The position numbers and the translations under genes were made by a program. This document shows positions 10,988 to 21,982 of a stretch of DNA of 64,000 nucleotides, piece after piece; positions within the stretch are counted from its first letter, which is position 1; the number at the start of each line of letters is the position of its first letter. The stretch is taken from the NCBI GenBank assembly GCA_014898415.1, contig RCTD01000030.1, positions 372,001 to 436,000 of the forward strand, given 5' to 3'. Under the pieces are notes generated by a model. That model was not told the DNA's origin, made no database searches, and was given only the letters and a program-made list of their open reading frames with translations. Source of the stretch: Stromatinia cepivora (Eukaryota > Ascomycota > Leotiomycetes > Helotiales > Sclerotiniaceae).

Positions 10988-12226
10988 ATGCTTGACAAAT
11001 TTCGAATCTTGCAGCTAGCTACATTGCTTTGCTCTTCTGTATATGCATCACCAACAGCTGTGAGAAACGAAGCGAACGGTCTCACTCTCGCCAAACGAGC
11101 TACTTGTACTCCTGCATCTGCTGGAAATGCAGGAATTGATGACGTTCCAGCCATCACTGCAGCAATCAAATCATGTGGACATGGTGGCGTCATCCAAATT
11201 CCAGCCGGTGTGCAATATGCAATCAATAGCGTCCTCGACTTTACTGGATGTGCTGGATGTACATTCAATATCGAAGGTACACTGAAGGTATCTGAGGATC
11301 TGGACTTTTGGGAGGGTAAACGAGCAATATTTTACATGAATGCCATCAACACTGCAACGATCCAATCCGTCACTGGGACAGGAGTGATAGATGGAAATGG
11401 ACAAGCGGCGTACGATTATTTCGCCAAAAACACATCATATGCTCGCCCAACATTACATTACATAACCGGCGCATCTTCTCACATCACCATCAAGAACCTC
11501 AAAGTCAAGAATCCACCGAATGTCTTCTTTACTGTTACTGGAGGTTCGACTAATGTCGCATACTCTAAATTGACAATGACAGCAGCTTCCAAATCAACAG
11601 CACCAGCAAAGAACACCGATGGATTCGATGTTGGTGACTCGACGCATGTTACGTTGAACCATATCGCAATTTCAAATGACGATGACTGCATAGCTTTCAA
11701 GCCTGGCGCGAATTATGTCACCGTCGATACGATTAGCTGTACTGGATCTCATGGAATCTCAGTCGGTTCTCTCGGAAGCAGAGCAGGTACAACCGATTCA
11801 GTAACGAATGTATATGTCACCGGAGCAACAATGATCAACTCCACCAAAGCCGTTGGAATCAAATTATACCCCGGAGGAAGTTCATATGGATCAGCTATTG
11901 TCCGCAACGTTACATTTAACGACGTTACCGTGCAAAACAGCGATTGGGCAGCTCAGATTCAAAGTTGCTATAATGGAGACACAACTTACTGCGCAAGTAA
12001 TCCCAGTAAGGCATCTGTGACGGACGTACATTTTACGAACTTCAGAGGAACGACTAGCTCGAAATATTCTCCAGACGTTGCGAATCTCGATTGCCCAAAG
12101 AGTGGGACTTGTGATATCTATTTCTCGTCTTGGTCGGTTGCGCCAACGTCGGGATCTGCTACTTTCCTTTGCTCAAACGTTGATGCTTCGACGGGTCTTA
12201 CCTGTACTTCCGGTGCGTCAGGATAA
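10988..12226 (+). CDS. Secreted glycoside hydrolase family 28 (polygalacturonase / xylogalacturonan hydrolase-like)
   Basis: Intronless, 412 residues. A signal peptide (MLDKFRILQLATLLCSSVYA) is followed by a propeptide ending in KR. The right-handed beta-helix catalytic motifs of GH28 are clear: NTDGFDVG, SNDDDCIAFKPG (two catalytic Asp) and CTGSHGISVGSLG (His). The fourth motif, normally R-I-K, reads AVGIKLYPGG, so the usual arginine is glycine. The following AAQIQSCYNG and GTTSSKYSPDVANLDCP segments, with paired cysteines, match my recollection of the endo-xylogalacturonan hydrolase branch more than ordinary endo-polygalacturonases. The substrate is therefore uncertain: homogalacturonan or xylose-substituted galacturonan. 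It acts outside the cell on plant pectin and would benefit from the neighbouring pectinesterase. Confidence 0.88.
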   Translation: MLDKFRILQLATLLCSSVYASPTAVRNEANGLTLAKRATCTPASAGNAGIDDVPAITAAIKSCGHGGVIQIPAGVQYAINSVLDFTGCAGCTFNIEGTLKVSEDLDFWEGKRAIFYMNAINTATIQSVTGTGVIDGNGQAAYDYFAKNTSYARPTLHYITGASSHITIKNLKVKNPPNVFFTVTGGSTNVAYSKLTMTAASKSTAPAKNTDGFDVGDSTHVTLNHIAISNDDDCIAFKPGANYVTVDTISCTGSHGISVGSLGSRAGTTDSVTNVYVTGATMINSTKAVGIKLYPGGSSYGSAIVRNVTFNDVTVQNSDWAAQIQSCYNGDTTYCASNPSKASVTDVHFTNFRGTTSSKYSPDVANLDCPKSGTCDIYFSSWSVAPTSGSATFLCSNVDASTGLTCTSGASG

Positions 12227-14082
12227 GTGATAGATTGTGGTTTTACAAGTTAGAGAGTTCGTTGTAATATTTTGATGGGGACTCACAGGTCATGGATTGA
12301 CTGTGGAATTTGTTTTCTGCTCTTCTGAGGCCTCTTCCGGGAGATAATCTCAAGAAGAAAGCAGCTAGGTTATTCTGTTGAAATTACGCTTAGCTTGTAT
12401 ATATTGCCTTCATTTCGGTTCAACCATGGACTTCGGGGTTTTTAATCGATGATTTCCCTACTTATAACTATAACTATAAAGAATGATATTTTGAATGATA
12501 TTTTGCTGCAAGGAAAGTAGAACTATTGACTCTGGTATTCTTCTATGAATACGAAATTCCACGTTCCGCCAAAAAAATCTTTGAGAACTCTATGCAAAAC
12601 CCAGAAAAACTCATCAATTCCAAGCAAAGTCAGTGCAAACCCAAACAGCCAGTCCAACGCATAATATCAAATTCTCATCACGGACATCCACAAATGGTAT
12701 GCCCTTCTATATCCAAAAGGACACATCAACGCCATCATTAAATCTCATACATCGTTAAATCATATGACCTATGCTCTCCGCACCAAAGTATACCTCCGAC
12801 AACTCGAAATACTCCCTCGTCTTCGCGCCACATTTCCATGCTCCAAGCACTTCGAGGGATCTACGCACCTCCCAATCAAAATTATCTTCCACTAATACCG
12901 GTACTTCTGTCAACAATTGGCCCCGAAAGTTCAGCTGTACAGTTTTGAACACACTGTTGGTCCATAAATCTATTGAAACCTTCTCGCTCGATCCTGCTTC
13001 CTTTATACCTCTGCCATTAACAGGCTTGATGGAATTCATATTAGCAAGAAGAGGATAGTGGGAGTAGGCCAATTCGGTGGAACTTTGTTGATTCTGAAGC
13101 GTTGCTTTGGCGAGGCGAGGCGATTCTTTGGAGTCGGAGATGGGAAAGATAGGGTTTCAAAAGAGAGAGTTTCTTCGAATCTGCTCAGCAGAGACGTAGA
13201 ATCATCGGTAGCCTTCACTAATTCCCTGTTTTTGATGCTGCTTTAGGTCATTGACATGAAATTGAAGAAGAAAGCCTCATATGTGGAAGCCTACTTATTC
13301 TCTGGCCCAGGGTTGTTTGCGTCGGACCTCCGAGGCTATCTCAGCTTTTCATACCATCCGTTAAGATTCTCTTTTGTTTTGTTAAGCTGCAAGAAAATCA
13401 CGAATGTTCATGGTTCTTCGCGAGCCAACCCCCAGTATCCAGCAATAAAGCCAGTTGTCTGCTTTAAAAAGTTCAGAAACCGAAGAATGATTTGAACTCG
13501 CGGCGCATGCGGGCTGGAAGACTCGATTGCGCCGTGCAAGTGACAGATCGATAACTTTGAGACATTTCGGCTATAATTTGGGAAACAAAGCCAGCTCTTG
13601 TCCACAATGAGATTTTTGTTGTGCTTTTGGTCCAGGGAGAATCGACAAGAGTAATATGTTTCAGGGCAATGACGAGATGAAGAAGTAGATGAGCATACAT
13701 AACAATGATTTGAGGTGATGTAGGTAATCACGAGCGGGTAAGCCGTTCTTTCTCGTTCCATTTTGTGCATGATCAGGAGAATGAGACCATCCAATAAGCG
13801 TCTTACCAGAGTATAACTCAAATATTCTCATGCGTCAAAAAAGTATAAGAACTTCTGTGTTTCACTGATTTGCGGGTTGAACAAGATATTCACAATACTT
13901 TCCTGAGCCTCTCTGTTAATAGCACATTCTTTTTTTCCACAGTGAGAAGGAAATTGCAAATGACATCGGCTTAAGCAAGTTTCAATATGACTCAAATGGC
14001 TGTCCATTGGTGATATTCCTAAATTTAGTTACTAATATATGATTAACACAAGATTAAAACTACTAAAATGACCATGAACAAC
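12227..14082. other. Intergenic region, one weak ORF
   Basis: Apart from the doubtful minus-strand frame at 12755-13039 there is no supported gene. A 137-codon minus frame at 13408-13821 starts at TTG and lacks motifs. The left part should hold the GH28 transcript end. The right part ends at the 3' end of the M28 gene, so two transcripts may converge here. Confidence 0.45.
12755..13039 (-). CDS. Possible small hypothetical protein
   Basis: A 94-codon frame starting with ATG (MNSIKPVNGRGIKEAG...) and ending ...FGAESIGHMI. The composition looks protein-like (SIDLWTNSVFKTVQLNFRGQ, VPVLVEDNFDWEVRRSLEVL), and the same frame stays open upstream to about 13150, so an upstream exon could belong to it. 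No family is recognised and no clear splice pair was found. It may be a real short gene or a chance frame. Confidence 0.25.
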   Translation of the reverse strand: MNSIKPVNGRGIKEAGSSEKVSIDLWTNSVFKTVQLNFRGQLLTEVPVLVEDNFDWEVRRSLEVLGAWKCGAKTREYFELSEVYFGAESIGHMI

Positions 14083-15280
14083 TCACAGTTCAGTCTTTCT
14101 ATCAGAAGTGATATCCCTTCTTTTCTTCTGTGCTTCCGCTTGTGGCTGCGATGGGAAATGACCCTCTAGATCCATCCACTCTCCGACAAAAGCGGTTACC
14201 ATTTTGGCCCAATCCTCTACTGTAGGCAGATCTAAATGATCACCATCATCCTCAATACGATGCCAAACACTTGGAAATGGGGTAGGTATCATGTGTAAAA
14301 TCTCCACCCCACGGGCCATAAAAGGTAGATGATCATCCTGGACACCTCCGCCACCAGAAAAGGAGGTCCGGTCGAAATCGGGAAGGAAATGGTGCTTAAC
14401 TTTTGATTGAGCTATTCCAAGCGATCGTAAGCGATTTTCAATAGTCGCAAGACTTTTGTATGCCCAATGTGTAGTTTCGAAGTATGAAGGGATGTTTGGA
14501 GTATCGTGGCCGAGAAGATCAAGAAGAAGGAATAAGTCAATCGAGTCCAATGGGTTTTTGTAATTTGACATAGCTGCGTGAGGTGTCGTTTCCCATGTTT
14601 CTGCCAATGCCCTGGTTGAATTAGAATAACGCGTATAATCACCAGAGGCTGACTTCTCACCTTGCACCGTAAAGAGAATCATCACTAGTCCAACTCAGGA
14701 ACGCTTCTTCGCCGTCGAGGAACAAGATCTGAACACCCTTTTCTTCTTCCAAACCAATATCTCCAGCCGTTTTCATTGCTGCCCATTTATTTGTTAACGC
14801 TTGATCTACACTTCTAGCTGCATGCATAATCATTGCACATGGAGCTGCGCTGTCAGTTGCGCCAACAAATCCTGCAGGCGTAAGTTTACTATCGTAATGT
14901 GCAACCAACGCTAATCTTCCAACATTTCCGGATTTTGCCCAAGGGGGATCGCGAGTTATTATGATATTAACGAATGGTACTTGTTTGTCACCAGTGACAG
15001 GAGTCTTCGAAGTCGAGTTTTGGAACTCAATTGTCCATTCCGGAAGATGTGTTGTAAAGAAATCGACAAAATGCCTTTGTACGGCTTGAATTCCTGGAGT
15101 CCCTGGAACTCGTGGTATCAAAATTGGTGAAAGAATGGCACCATTATGTATATCGAAATCTGCGCCTCCAGATGGAAGACTGTGAAATGTCTCATCGGAC
15201 AAAGGGGTGTATGCCGTGACGTTGATACTCAAGATGATGCAAATCAAGAGAACCAAAGTTTTGAGGTATTGCGAAACCAT
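14083..15280 (-). CDS. M28-family peptidase-like protein, probable glutaminyl-peptide cyclotransferase
   Basis: Two exons (15280-14661 and 14611-14083) with a 49-nt GTGAG...CAG intron encode 382 residues. The N-terminus has a hydrophobic signal or anchor (YLKTLVLLICIILSINVTA). The zinc-binding pattern of glutaminyl cyclases in the M28 fold is present: VAHYDSK, ATDSAAPCAM, LFLDGEEAFLSW, and the C-terminal GVQDDHLPFMARGVEILHMI with the final histidine-bearing WHRIEDDGDHL segment. These enzymes convert N-terminal glutamine to pyroglutamate in the secretory pathway. The order and spacing match the roughly 340-400 aa size of the eukaryotic QC family. A true aminopeptidase is less likely because the spacing and the F-L-S-W after the Glu pair resemble QC. 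The C-terminal tail is lysine/arginine-rich. Confidence 0.85.
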
Positions 15281-15429
15281 TATGCTGAGTCGGAAGGCGA
15301 ACGCCTTTCGTTGTTATCTGCCAAATATTCTCAATATCATAGTTCCTCCAAGTGTTGAATGAACAGATTCATCATGAAGTTCTAATGGTAATCTGTTACA
15401 TAGGTTTCGGCTGCTACCCCGAGATATGT

Positions 15430-15471
15430 AACCGCGAGCGCGGGCGCCGCGCGCCCGTGGCGGCTAGCACG
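15430..15471. other. Isolated GC-rich block in AT-rich intergenic DNA
   Basis: Positions about 15430-15471 are almost purely G and C, with overlapping palindromic cores (GGGCGCC and GCGCGC), between the M28 gene start and the TMEM70-like gene. No tRNA or other RNA fold was recognised. It stands out strongly from flanks that are above 60 percent A+T. It could be part of the upstream gene's promoter, the end of a lost mobile element, or a CpG-rich protected stretch. Confidence 0.4.
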
Positions 15472-15677
15472 CTTAGATCATCATATCAAAATTATTTTTA
15501 TGCTGGATCCAACTGCAATAAAAAATATCATAAACAGAGTTGCCAAACCATTGAGGTCTGATTTTATTGGATCAGCCATCTGGCTACACAAGGAATAATG
15601 ATTGAATGATTTTTGATTCCCAATTCTTTCGTTCACGGCATTTTCCATTTCGAGCATACTCGTGATCAGGAGCAGTG

Positions 15678-16563
15678 ATGATATTACTTGCACGATTATC
15701 GGGGCCTAGAGGGTTTGCTACCCACAGGTTCTTTCCATGTGTTCGGGCTGGTGCTTTCAGACACGCCAGTCAAGCTATCAAAAGCAAAACTCCACGAGCA
15801 GCAACTCCACGACCTGTAGCAACGCCACAATATGCAAGCAAAAGACCAGGTTAGTATATTTGCGCACTTTTCAATTATTCAAACTGATTAAAAATAGCAT
15901 ATCCCGAACGTCTGCTCATCTATCATTCTGGAACTGGGAGAACTGTGTTTCTTGGCTGTTTGAAAGTTACAACTATTTTTATATTTGTATTCTTCACTCT
16001 GGTAGTAGCACCAGCACATTACTATGCGGAGGATGAGCCTCAATGGGTGGCACCAGCTGGTAAGTCATATTTGCAAGTTTTTTTGATGTACAACTATATG
16101 TGTTTGAATTGCATCGACAAGCCCTTGCACCTTTGTTTGCGCCATATAACTAATCTAACTACAAGTCCTATTATCTGGAGCTGTACCAATGATATTTGTG
16201 GCATATATAACATCACCATTTGTCAATTATATTCATCTAAAACTACCCAACTTTGTTCGAAATTCACGGGATTTATTGATGAGATACTCAAAGAATACAC
16301 CAAAAGATGCGCAAGTCGATATTACTACGATGAACTTTGTAGGGAAACCGAGAGTGACTAGGCTCGGAATTTCTGAATTAGAAGCCGTAAAGCAAAGGTT
16401 TGGAGTGGGAAACTTTTCTCGAGATACGAAGAAGATTGACGCCACAAGAAAATGGTGGATGCCGAAAGCTGTACGGTTATTTGGAGTTCATGGCGGAACA
16501 GGAAGAGTGAGGGAGGGGGAAGCCTGGGAGAATATTGCAAAGAAAATACGAAAGGCCTCTTGA
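15678..16563 (+). CDS. Mitochondrial TMEM70/TMEM186-like inner-membrane protein
   Basis: Three exons (15678-15849, 15898-16059, 16166-16563) close to 243 residues. The N-terminus (MILLARLSGPRGFATHRFF...) is arginine-rich, lacks acidic residues and is followed by a basic Ser/Thr/Pro region, as in mitochondrial presequences. LLIYHSGTGRTVFLGCLKVT leads into two hydrophobic segments (TTIFIFVFFTLVVAPAHYYA and VLLSGAVPMIFVAYITSPFV) that form a helical hairpin, followed by a soluble domain (MNFVGKPRVTRLGISEL...). This layout matches fungal members of the TMEM70/TMEM186 group linked to assembly of respiratory-chain or ATP-synthase complexes. The assignment rests on topology and the 'Y-G..R..F.G.LK' start, not on a database hit. 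Confidence 0.6.
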
Positions 16564-18540
16564 TACCAATAAAATAAGCTATCAACTCATTATAATGCAG
16601 TTGCACGTAGAACTGCCGTATGTAAATTCAACGCTCCTCTGTTTCGGGATCATTGCCCTTCTCAGATTGCGCCATCTCGGTTCTCGCAGTATTACACATG
16701 TCGTGTTTCTTGAACGAGAGCCTGAAGCTACACTGGATTGTCCTCACCTAGCCTATCGCCAGATTAAACCTCGTCTGGTCCATGGTCTGGTGACAGAAGT
16801 GATTGAGTCGTAGTTTGGCTTCTCGGGCCGGATGAAAGCCAAAATACCATATTTTGATTTGCAACTCCTTAATCAGCTATGGGATGCAGTGGGATGTTTC
16901 GAGCTCGTCGGTCTTTACAAGAACCCGCGCTGAGATCTCCCCTTCTGGGCCGGGAAGATCTAATGGAAGGATCGGTAGTGTCGACACCATCAACTCATCT
17001 TCTGGCGACGATGGCGTTTCTACCGCTAATGCTCCAGATAGTCATAGTCAAGTGGTTTTTAATACAGAGTTTGAGAGAAGTTCCCAATTCATAGGTGAGC
17101 TTGTGAGCATTTAAATGTCGGGCAAGCGTTGTGCTTTCGATCTTCAAGAAGAATTTGTTGAGTTCAATGAAGGAAATTGAAGGGTCTGTAAGGGTTAACA
17201 AACAGTACTATTTTTCATTTGCCTATCATCTGTCTGTTTGCATTCACTTATCAGAAAGTCCGCACATGCTTCACTAGTCTGACGCTTGTGAAATCCCACA
17301 TGCAGTAGGGGAGTAGACGTTAGACCTCACGTATCAACGCGACCGAATGTTTGACCAACTAGTGGATGATACGGCCATCCAAGCACGGAAGACTAGGCAG
17401 AACTCGCAAGATCACATTGTAGGTAGCTATCCGTTTCAAAACAAGCCCGTAATTTTCATGATATCAAAGCCAATCTGGAGGTCTGTAATTCGTTCTGGAT
17501 CTGGGTTCCAACTTACGATACCGTAGAATGTCTTAGACCCTTCATAGTGGCTGGGCTCACCTAAAAACATTCAGTGGTATTGCTTTAACATCCCTTGGAC
17601 AACAAATGGGTTCCGCTCCAAAAGACGGTGTGGTGGACACCGTGGTATTCTGGGGCTTTATTTGAAAATGGATAGCTTCCCACTGATTGTAGAAATTACT
17701 GTGCAGAAATAAGCAATAGCCTCGCGGCAATTCGGTCGGGGGTAGTTGAGCTCCATTATCCTGCCCCTTAAGCTATTTATTGGGATTTTTCACATTCGAT
17801 GAAGTACTACTCAAATCCAGCACTTCTGTTAGCAGCAACTTCGCTTGTTTTATTTGACTCTTGTATCGGAATAATAAGTCTTGACCATAAGAGCCCGTCT
17901 ACAATTGACCAGTGACTCGAACAAGGGCCTTTTCTCGATGGGGCACACGATTTCTGTCTTGTGTAACTCGCAGATGGCGTACATCTTCAATGTGAAAGGA
18001 GCCATGTCCCAGCCAGCTCGGTGGCGGCTTAGTTTGCTGGGCTATTCTTCGGGGTCCGGTCTATCTTCTCCTACCATTGTTCAATTACTCCAAAGAGACA
18101 GCAGGACTCTCGCATATTAAAAGCTGTTGAATCATTATGAATCGGAGCTTTCGAATTCCGTGGTAGAGTCGTTTAAAATGTTTATCATGTCGAATAGCTC
18201 AAAGATTTCGCCCTAGCATTTAAGTAGATCAGCATACAGCATTCAAGATTTACCTGCTCCCTTCTGCGCAGGAGCCCCTCTTATTTGAATATTATCTTGT
18301 ATGGTACCAGGATAATGTGTTGGTGTTGCAGATTGCCCACAAAGAAACTCATGCCTCCTCTCCGTCCTCCTTTATTTTCCCCAGTTTTACCTTTTCTCCT
18401 CCTCCTCCACTACCTTATCCTTGTCCCACTTCCACGTAATATTGTTCTTCTAATATTTCCGAATCGATATTTTCATACCATTACACTCTAAATCGTATCG
18501 CGAATCCATTCAAGGTTATCAGTCCAGTCCCGAACTTAGG
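16564..18540. other. Gene-poor region
   Basis: No gene could be supported. Short ATG frames exist (16879-17094; a frame opening at 17347), but they have no homology-like motif and no splice partners. The composition is mixed and may include eroded coding DNA, given the clear pseudogene next to it. Confidence 0.4.
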
Positions 18541-18559
18541 TTCGAAATAATTAGGCGGC

Positions 18560-20290
18560 CTCCATGCCGTACGTCAAGCCATGCTAATGCGTGTCGTTTA
18601 TGCGATATTCATGGTCATTGCGCTCTTGCTCATCACCGTCGTAGCTATCTTATTTATATTTGGAGGTTCTTGTTTTACTTCGTAACTTGGCGCCTGCTAT
18701 GCCGTGCTACCCCTTTCCCTGCCCACTCTCCTTTAATGCCGACTCGACCTCATACTAAGGAACATTTCCATTCGCAATTCCAAGCCAGTGACATTCATGC
18801 CACTGATCAATACCGCCCAGCAAATCATAGCTGCAACGAATCCATAGTGTAGGAAGCAGATGCTCGAATAAGCCCGTCAAATTCAGTCCGCAGTAACTCT
18901 ATCAGTACCCCTTTGATGTGTACCGGAATCCTCAGTTTCAAAAGCGAGTAGCAAGCCGTCCTATTGAATCGTATGGGTTAAAAGCCCTAGCATTAGGTCT
19001 CCCTCGTAGTCGTTGCCCTCATCACTTTCATCCACCGTTACTATCCATCAATCTTGTCTCCGCACAGAGCTAGCAATCCTCCATTATTATAAGCTGAAAG
19101 CGATTGAAAGGAGTCCACAAATTCTTCCAAGTAATTGACCCCCGGTGCAGTGCTTTCGTGCAGTTCCTATATTGCTCTTCGAGATCCTTCCTATTTGCTA
19201 CAGCCGAAAACAGAGGTTATTGTGACTTGTTAGATCATTCAGAAATTTCTTAGACTTGCCATATTTCCAAATCTGAACTCAGTCGAAACTGATTTCAGCT
19301 CCATCCGCATGAGATGATTCAATGCTATACAGGATTTTACCTTCCGAAAGGCTGTCGAATGCGGACCATTTATGATATGCAAAGCTTAAAGAGTCAACAG
19401 AGAGATATTTGGTTCGCGTGGATTTTCCTCTCAATCCCCAATACCATTAAACATTGAGTGTCCCGTCGCATTCGAACTTTGGCCAGCATAGCGCAATATT
19501 CAGATCCCAATATCGTACCAGTATAATCCGGAGTCAAATTTGTGCTCGTTCTCTTTTCTCCTCCAGTAATATCATCGATGCCAAGTGTTCTTTCCAATGT
19601 GGTCGAGCTGAAATTCCCCTCAAGCCCGCCAAAATATTCTACGCTTGAATCAAGGAAGTCGCATCGAATTCACCCAGGTCTACCGATCCAATCTTCACTT
19701 CTGCCACCTCATACAACAGCCGCACAAAAGCGCGTCAAATTCATATTATCTTTGTCGCGAAACTCGTGCCCATCCAGTTCATCTTCACTTATGTTGCGCA
19801 AATCAAACTAAAGCTCATTGGGTAATTCGTCTCCTTAATCATCAATCTCTTATCCAGTCCATAAAATCCGGGCGGTCCTTGTCGAAAAAGCTGAAATCCA
19901 TTAAGTCCACCCCCCAAAAATAATTGCCCGATTCGTATCAAAGCCCATCGTATTCATCAATTTATCTGTCGCAAAATCCGTCACTAGCTATATCCCCACA
20001 TTTGTTGCTAAGCCGAATTCATAATCATTAATTCCATCTCCTCGTCGGTCGTGCTTGAAAGTCGCATGTATACTCCATTCAGTCAATCCCATCTTCTATC
20101 GTGACAGTCGTGTCAAACCCAGTGCCTCGTCCAGTCTCGATGGTAAAAAAAATACTGCACAGAATATGGATCCTGTCTCTAGATTACCGTCGTTGTCGTA
20201 AATTTTTAATAATGTACCTCAAGATTTGTTGTCGAGGCTGAACATGTTTTGAAGAGGAAAGAGTTGGAAGGTGAATTGGGAAGTCGCGCT
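18560..20290 (-). pseudogene. Long decayed protein-coding gene, family not identified
   Basis: Reading the minus strand from about 20290 downward gives long protein-like runs broken by stops and frame changes. Examples are QFTFQLFPLQNMFSLDNKS, GTLLKIYDNDGNLETGSIFC, GRGTGFDTTVTIEDGI, DYEFGLATNVGI, VTDFATDKLMNTMGFDTNRA, VDLMDFSFFDKDRPDFMDWI, NISEDELDGHEF, GLEGNFSSTTLERTLGIDDI, LTPDYTGTILGSEYCAMLA, SFAYHKWSAFDSLSEGKILY and VDESDEGNDYEGDLML. A hydrophobic segment (AAMICWAVLISGM) lies near the end, at about 18800. Between 19400 and 19830 one frame runs some 140 codons with only three stops. Frame shifts fall at homopolymers (T8 near 20145, the C run at 19911-19915). Stops are TAG, TGA and TAA, as expected from C-to-T change at CAG, CGA and CAA. 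The encoded protein would have been at least 500 residues, acidic, with a possible membrane anchor. I do not recognise the family. Confidence 0.6.
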
Positions 20291-20369
20291 CTAGAAAATT
20301 CTCATCACGTGCGCTTGTATCAAACGACCTTCCTCCTCATCCTCCATGCCTTACTATTAAGTTAATGAG

Positions 20370-21345
20370 CACAAAGCTTGGACCCCTTTGCGCTCGCGAA
20401 GTTATTGGTCCTTTTCTTTATTTTGGATGTTGAACAGGGGTCAATTGTTCAGATGTGCAACCAAAAAGTGCCTCAACCGCTCATTCGTCCTATTATTCAC
20501 TTTCGGTGGCGCCATGCTGCATTAAAGAAGAATTGTTGCATATCTAAGATTCCAAAAAGTCCACCTTAGTGGTCAGGAAACGCGGGGAAGGCAGAGAGCG
20601 GCAGATATAAGCCGCGCGGGCTACCCACAGCGGCACTGGGCTTAAGATCCGCCAGATCTCCAAATCTCTAGCTTAGAATTCCAAAGATCTAGATGTCAGA
20701 AGTAACCAACCGTTGAACGAGCGCAAAGCTTGGGCCCGTTTGCGCTCACTCAATTATTGGTGCTTTTTGGATTTCTGGACGTTGAACAAGGGTCAGTTTT
20801 TCAGATGTGCAACCAAATATTTCTCAACCCACCACTGCCCAATCAACCTCAAATATTTCCAGATCTGCCGTTTAAAGTGCCGTGACACTACGGGTAGCTC
20901 CCGCCGCTATGTCTGTGGCTTTTACTCTTCAATCTTTGCGCTCGCAAAGCCATTGGGTCAATAATGAACATGACGTCAATTTCGATGTTTTTCAGACATG
21001 CAACAAAAGAAGTTGAGTACAACTTAATTCACTATAGCCCCACGTGGGAAAAACTTCAGATTGTAACTAATTATTTGCGCTCGGTAGTCTATTGGCTCCT
21101 TAAGACTGATTACGTCAACTTCAATGTTTTTCAGATATGCAACAATTCAACATGAGAGAGAGGTAATTCACCTTAGCGCCACATGAAGAAGCCTCAGACT
21201 ATAATTGTTTGCGCAAGGCAGTCTTGTGGGTTCTTTCTATCATTATCGTTTGCGCTCGCAAAGCTATTGGCCCCTCAAGTGTGCTTACATCAACTTCAAT
21301 ATTTTTCAGATATGCAACAGTTCAAGTCGAGCACCACGCAATTCA
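20370..21345. repeat. Array of five diverged repeat units
   Basis: A short block built on TTTGCGCTCGCAAAG (nearly self-complementary) followed by a TATTGG-like stretch recurs at 20387, 20739, 20935, 21074 and 21249. Each is followed after about 40-50 bases by a second conserved block ending TTTTTCAGATATGCAACA or close variants (near 20445, 20800, 20985, 21125 and 21300). Three of the units then carry a third block with TTCAC and CCACGTG- or CCACATG-like sequence. Spacing between units is irregular (352, 196, 139 and 175 bases). No open reading frame explains the conservation. The array directly abuts the decayed minus-strand gene. Confidence 0.65.
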
Positions 21346-21778
21346 CTCAAATTCCACGTGTTGATAATCTTCTCCTCTAGACAATCTCTTCTTAGGTACG
21401 GAGAAAAAACAATTCAAATCATAATTCACACCAACAACGAAACGACGAAATAAGAAAAAACCACTGACAGCCACCTAAGGCATACATAAGATGACGCATG
21501 GTTTAAGACGAAGTCAATTATGAGAATGCTGCCAATAATTTAATCAAAGGAGTAATCAGAACTACAGGAATGCAATAAAACATTACAGAATTTATGCTAA
21601 GGAGATGAACGTCGCATTACCATGTGTTTTTATATCTCCAATCTTTTAAAGTTCGATCCACGTCGCAGATTATAGCCTTGACCAGGTCCCAACGTTGGTT
21701 ACAAGATTCGTGCCCTTGTTTTCTCCCCTAACAGATAATAGCCTTGCGCTCCGATTACAGTAGTATCTCATCTTCAAC

Positions 21779-21982
21779 TTGAGGAAGGAGAGCAAGGTTG
21801 AAGAGTTAAAATCAGAGTCCCAGGTCCTTAACAAAAATAGAAGAGAGCCAGAGTGTGTCAATCGGTTTGAAGCGCTGGCACGAGGTATAGAGCGCGGATG
21901 GTGGATGACGGATGAACAAACTTTGTTCGCAGGATCCATAGGATTTGCTTCGTGTTTTGGACAATTGGGTGAATGCATGTGA
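21779..21982 (+). pseudogene. Fragment related to the broken RG-rich gene at 23.7 kb
   Basis: The frame contains VNRFEALARGIERGWWMTDE, which aligns with TRFRVLARALERGITETGF in the frame at 23.7-23.9 kb (shared pattern R-F-x-x-L-A-R-x-x-E-R-G). It has no ATG start (it opens at TTG), and the similarity stops after about 25 residues. It appears to be a short diverged copy of the same gene family rather than a working gene. Confidence 0.4.

Noticed and set aside
13408..13821. 137-codon minus-strand frame
   Set aside because: TTG start, no family motif, and composition like chance translation.
17347..17526. 59-codon ATG frame in the gene-poor region
   Set aside because: Looks mildly protein-like but ends quickly, has no intron partner or motif; chance or old remnant cannot be separated.
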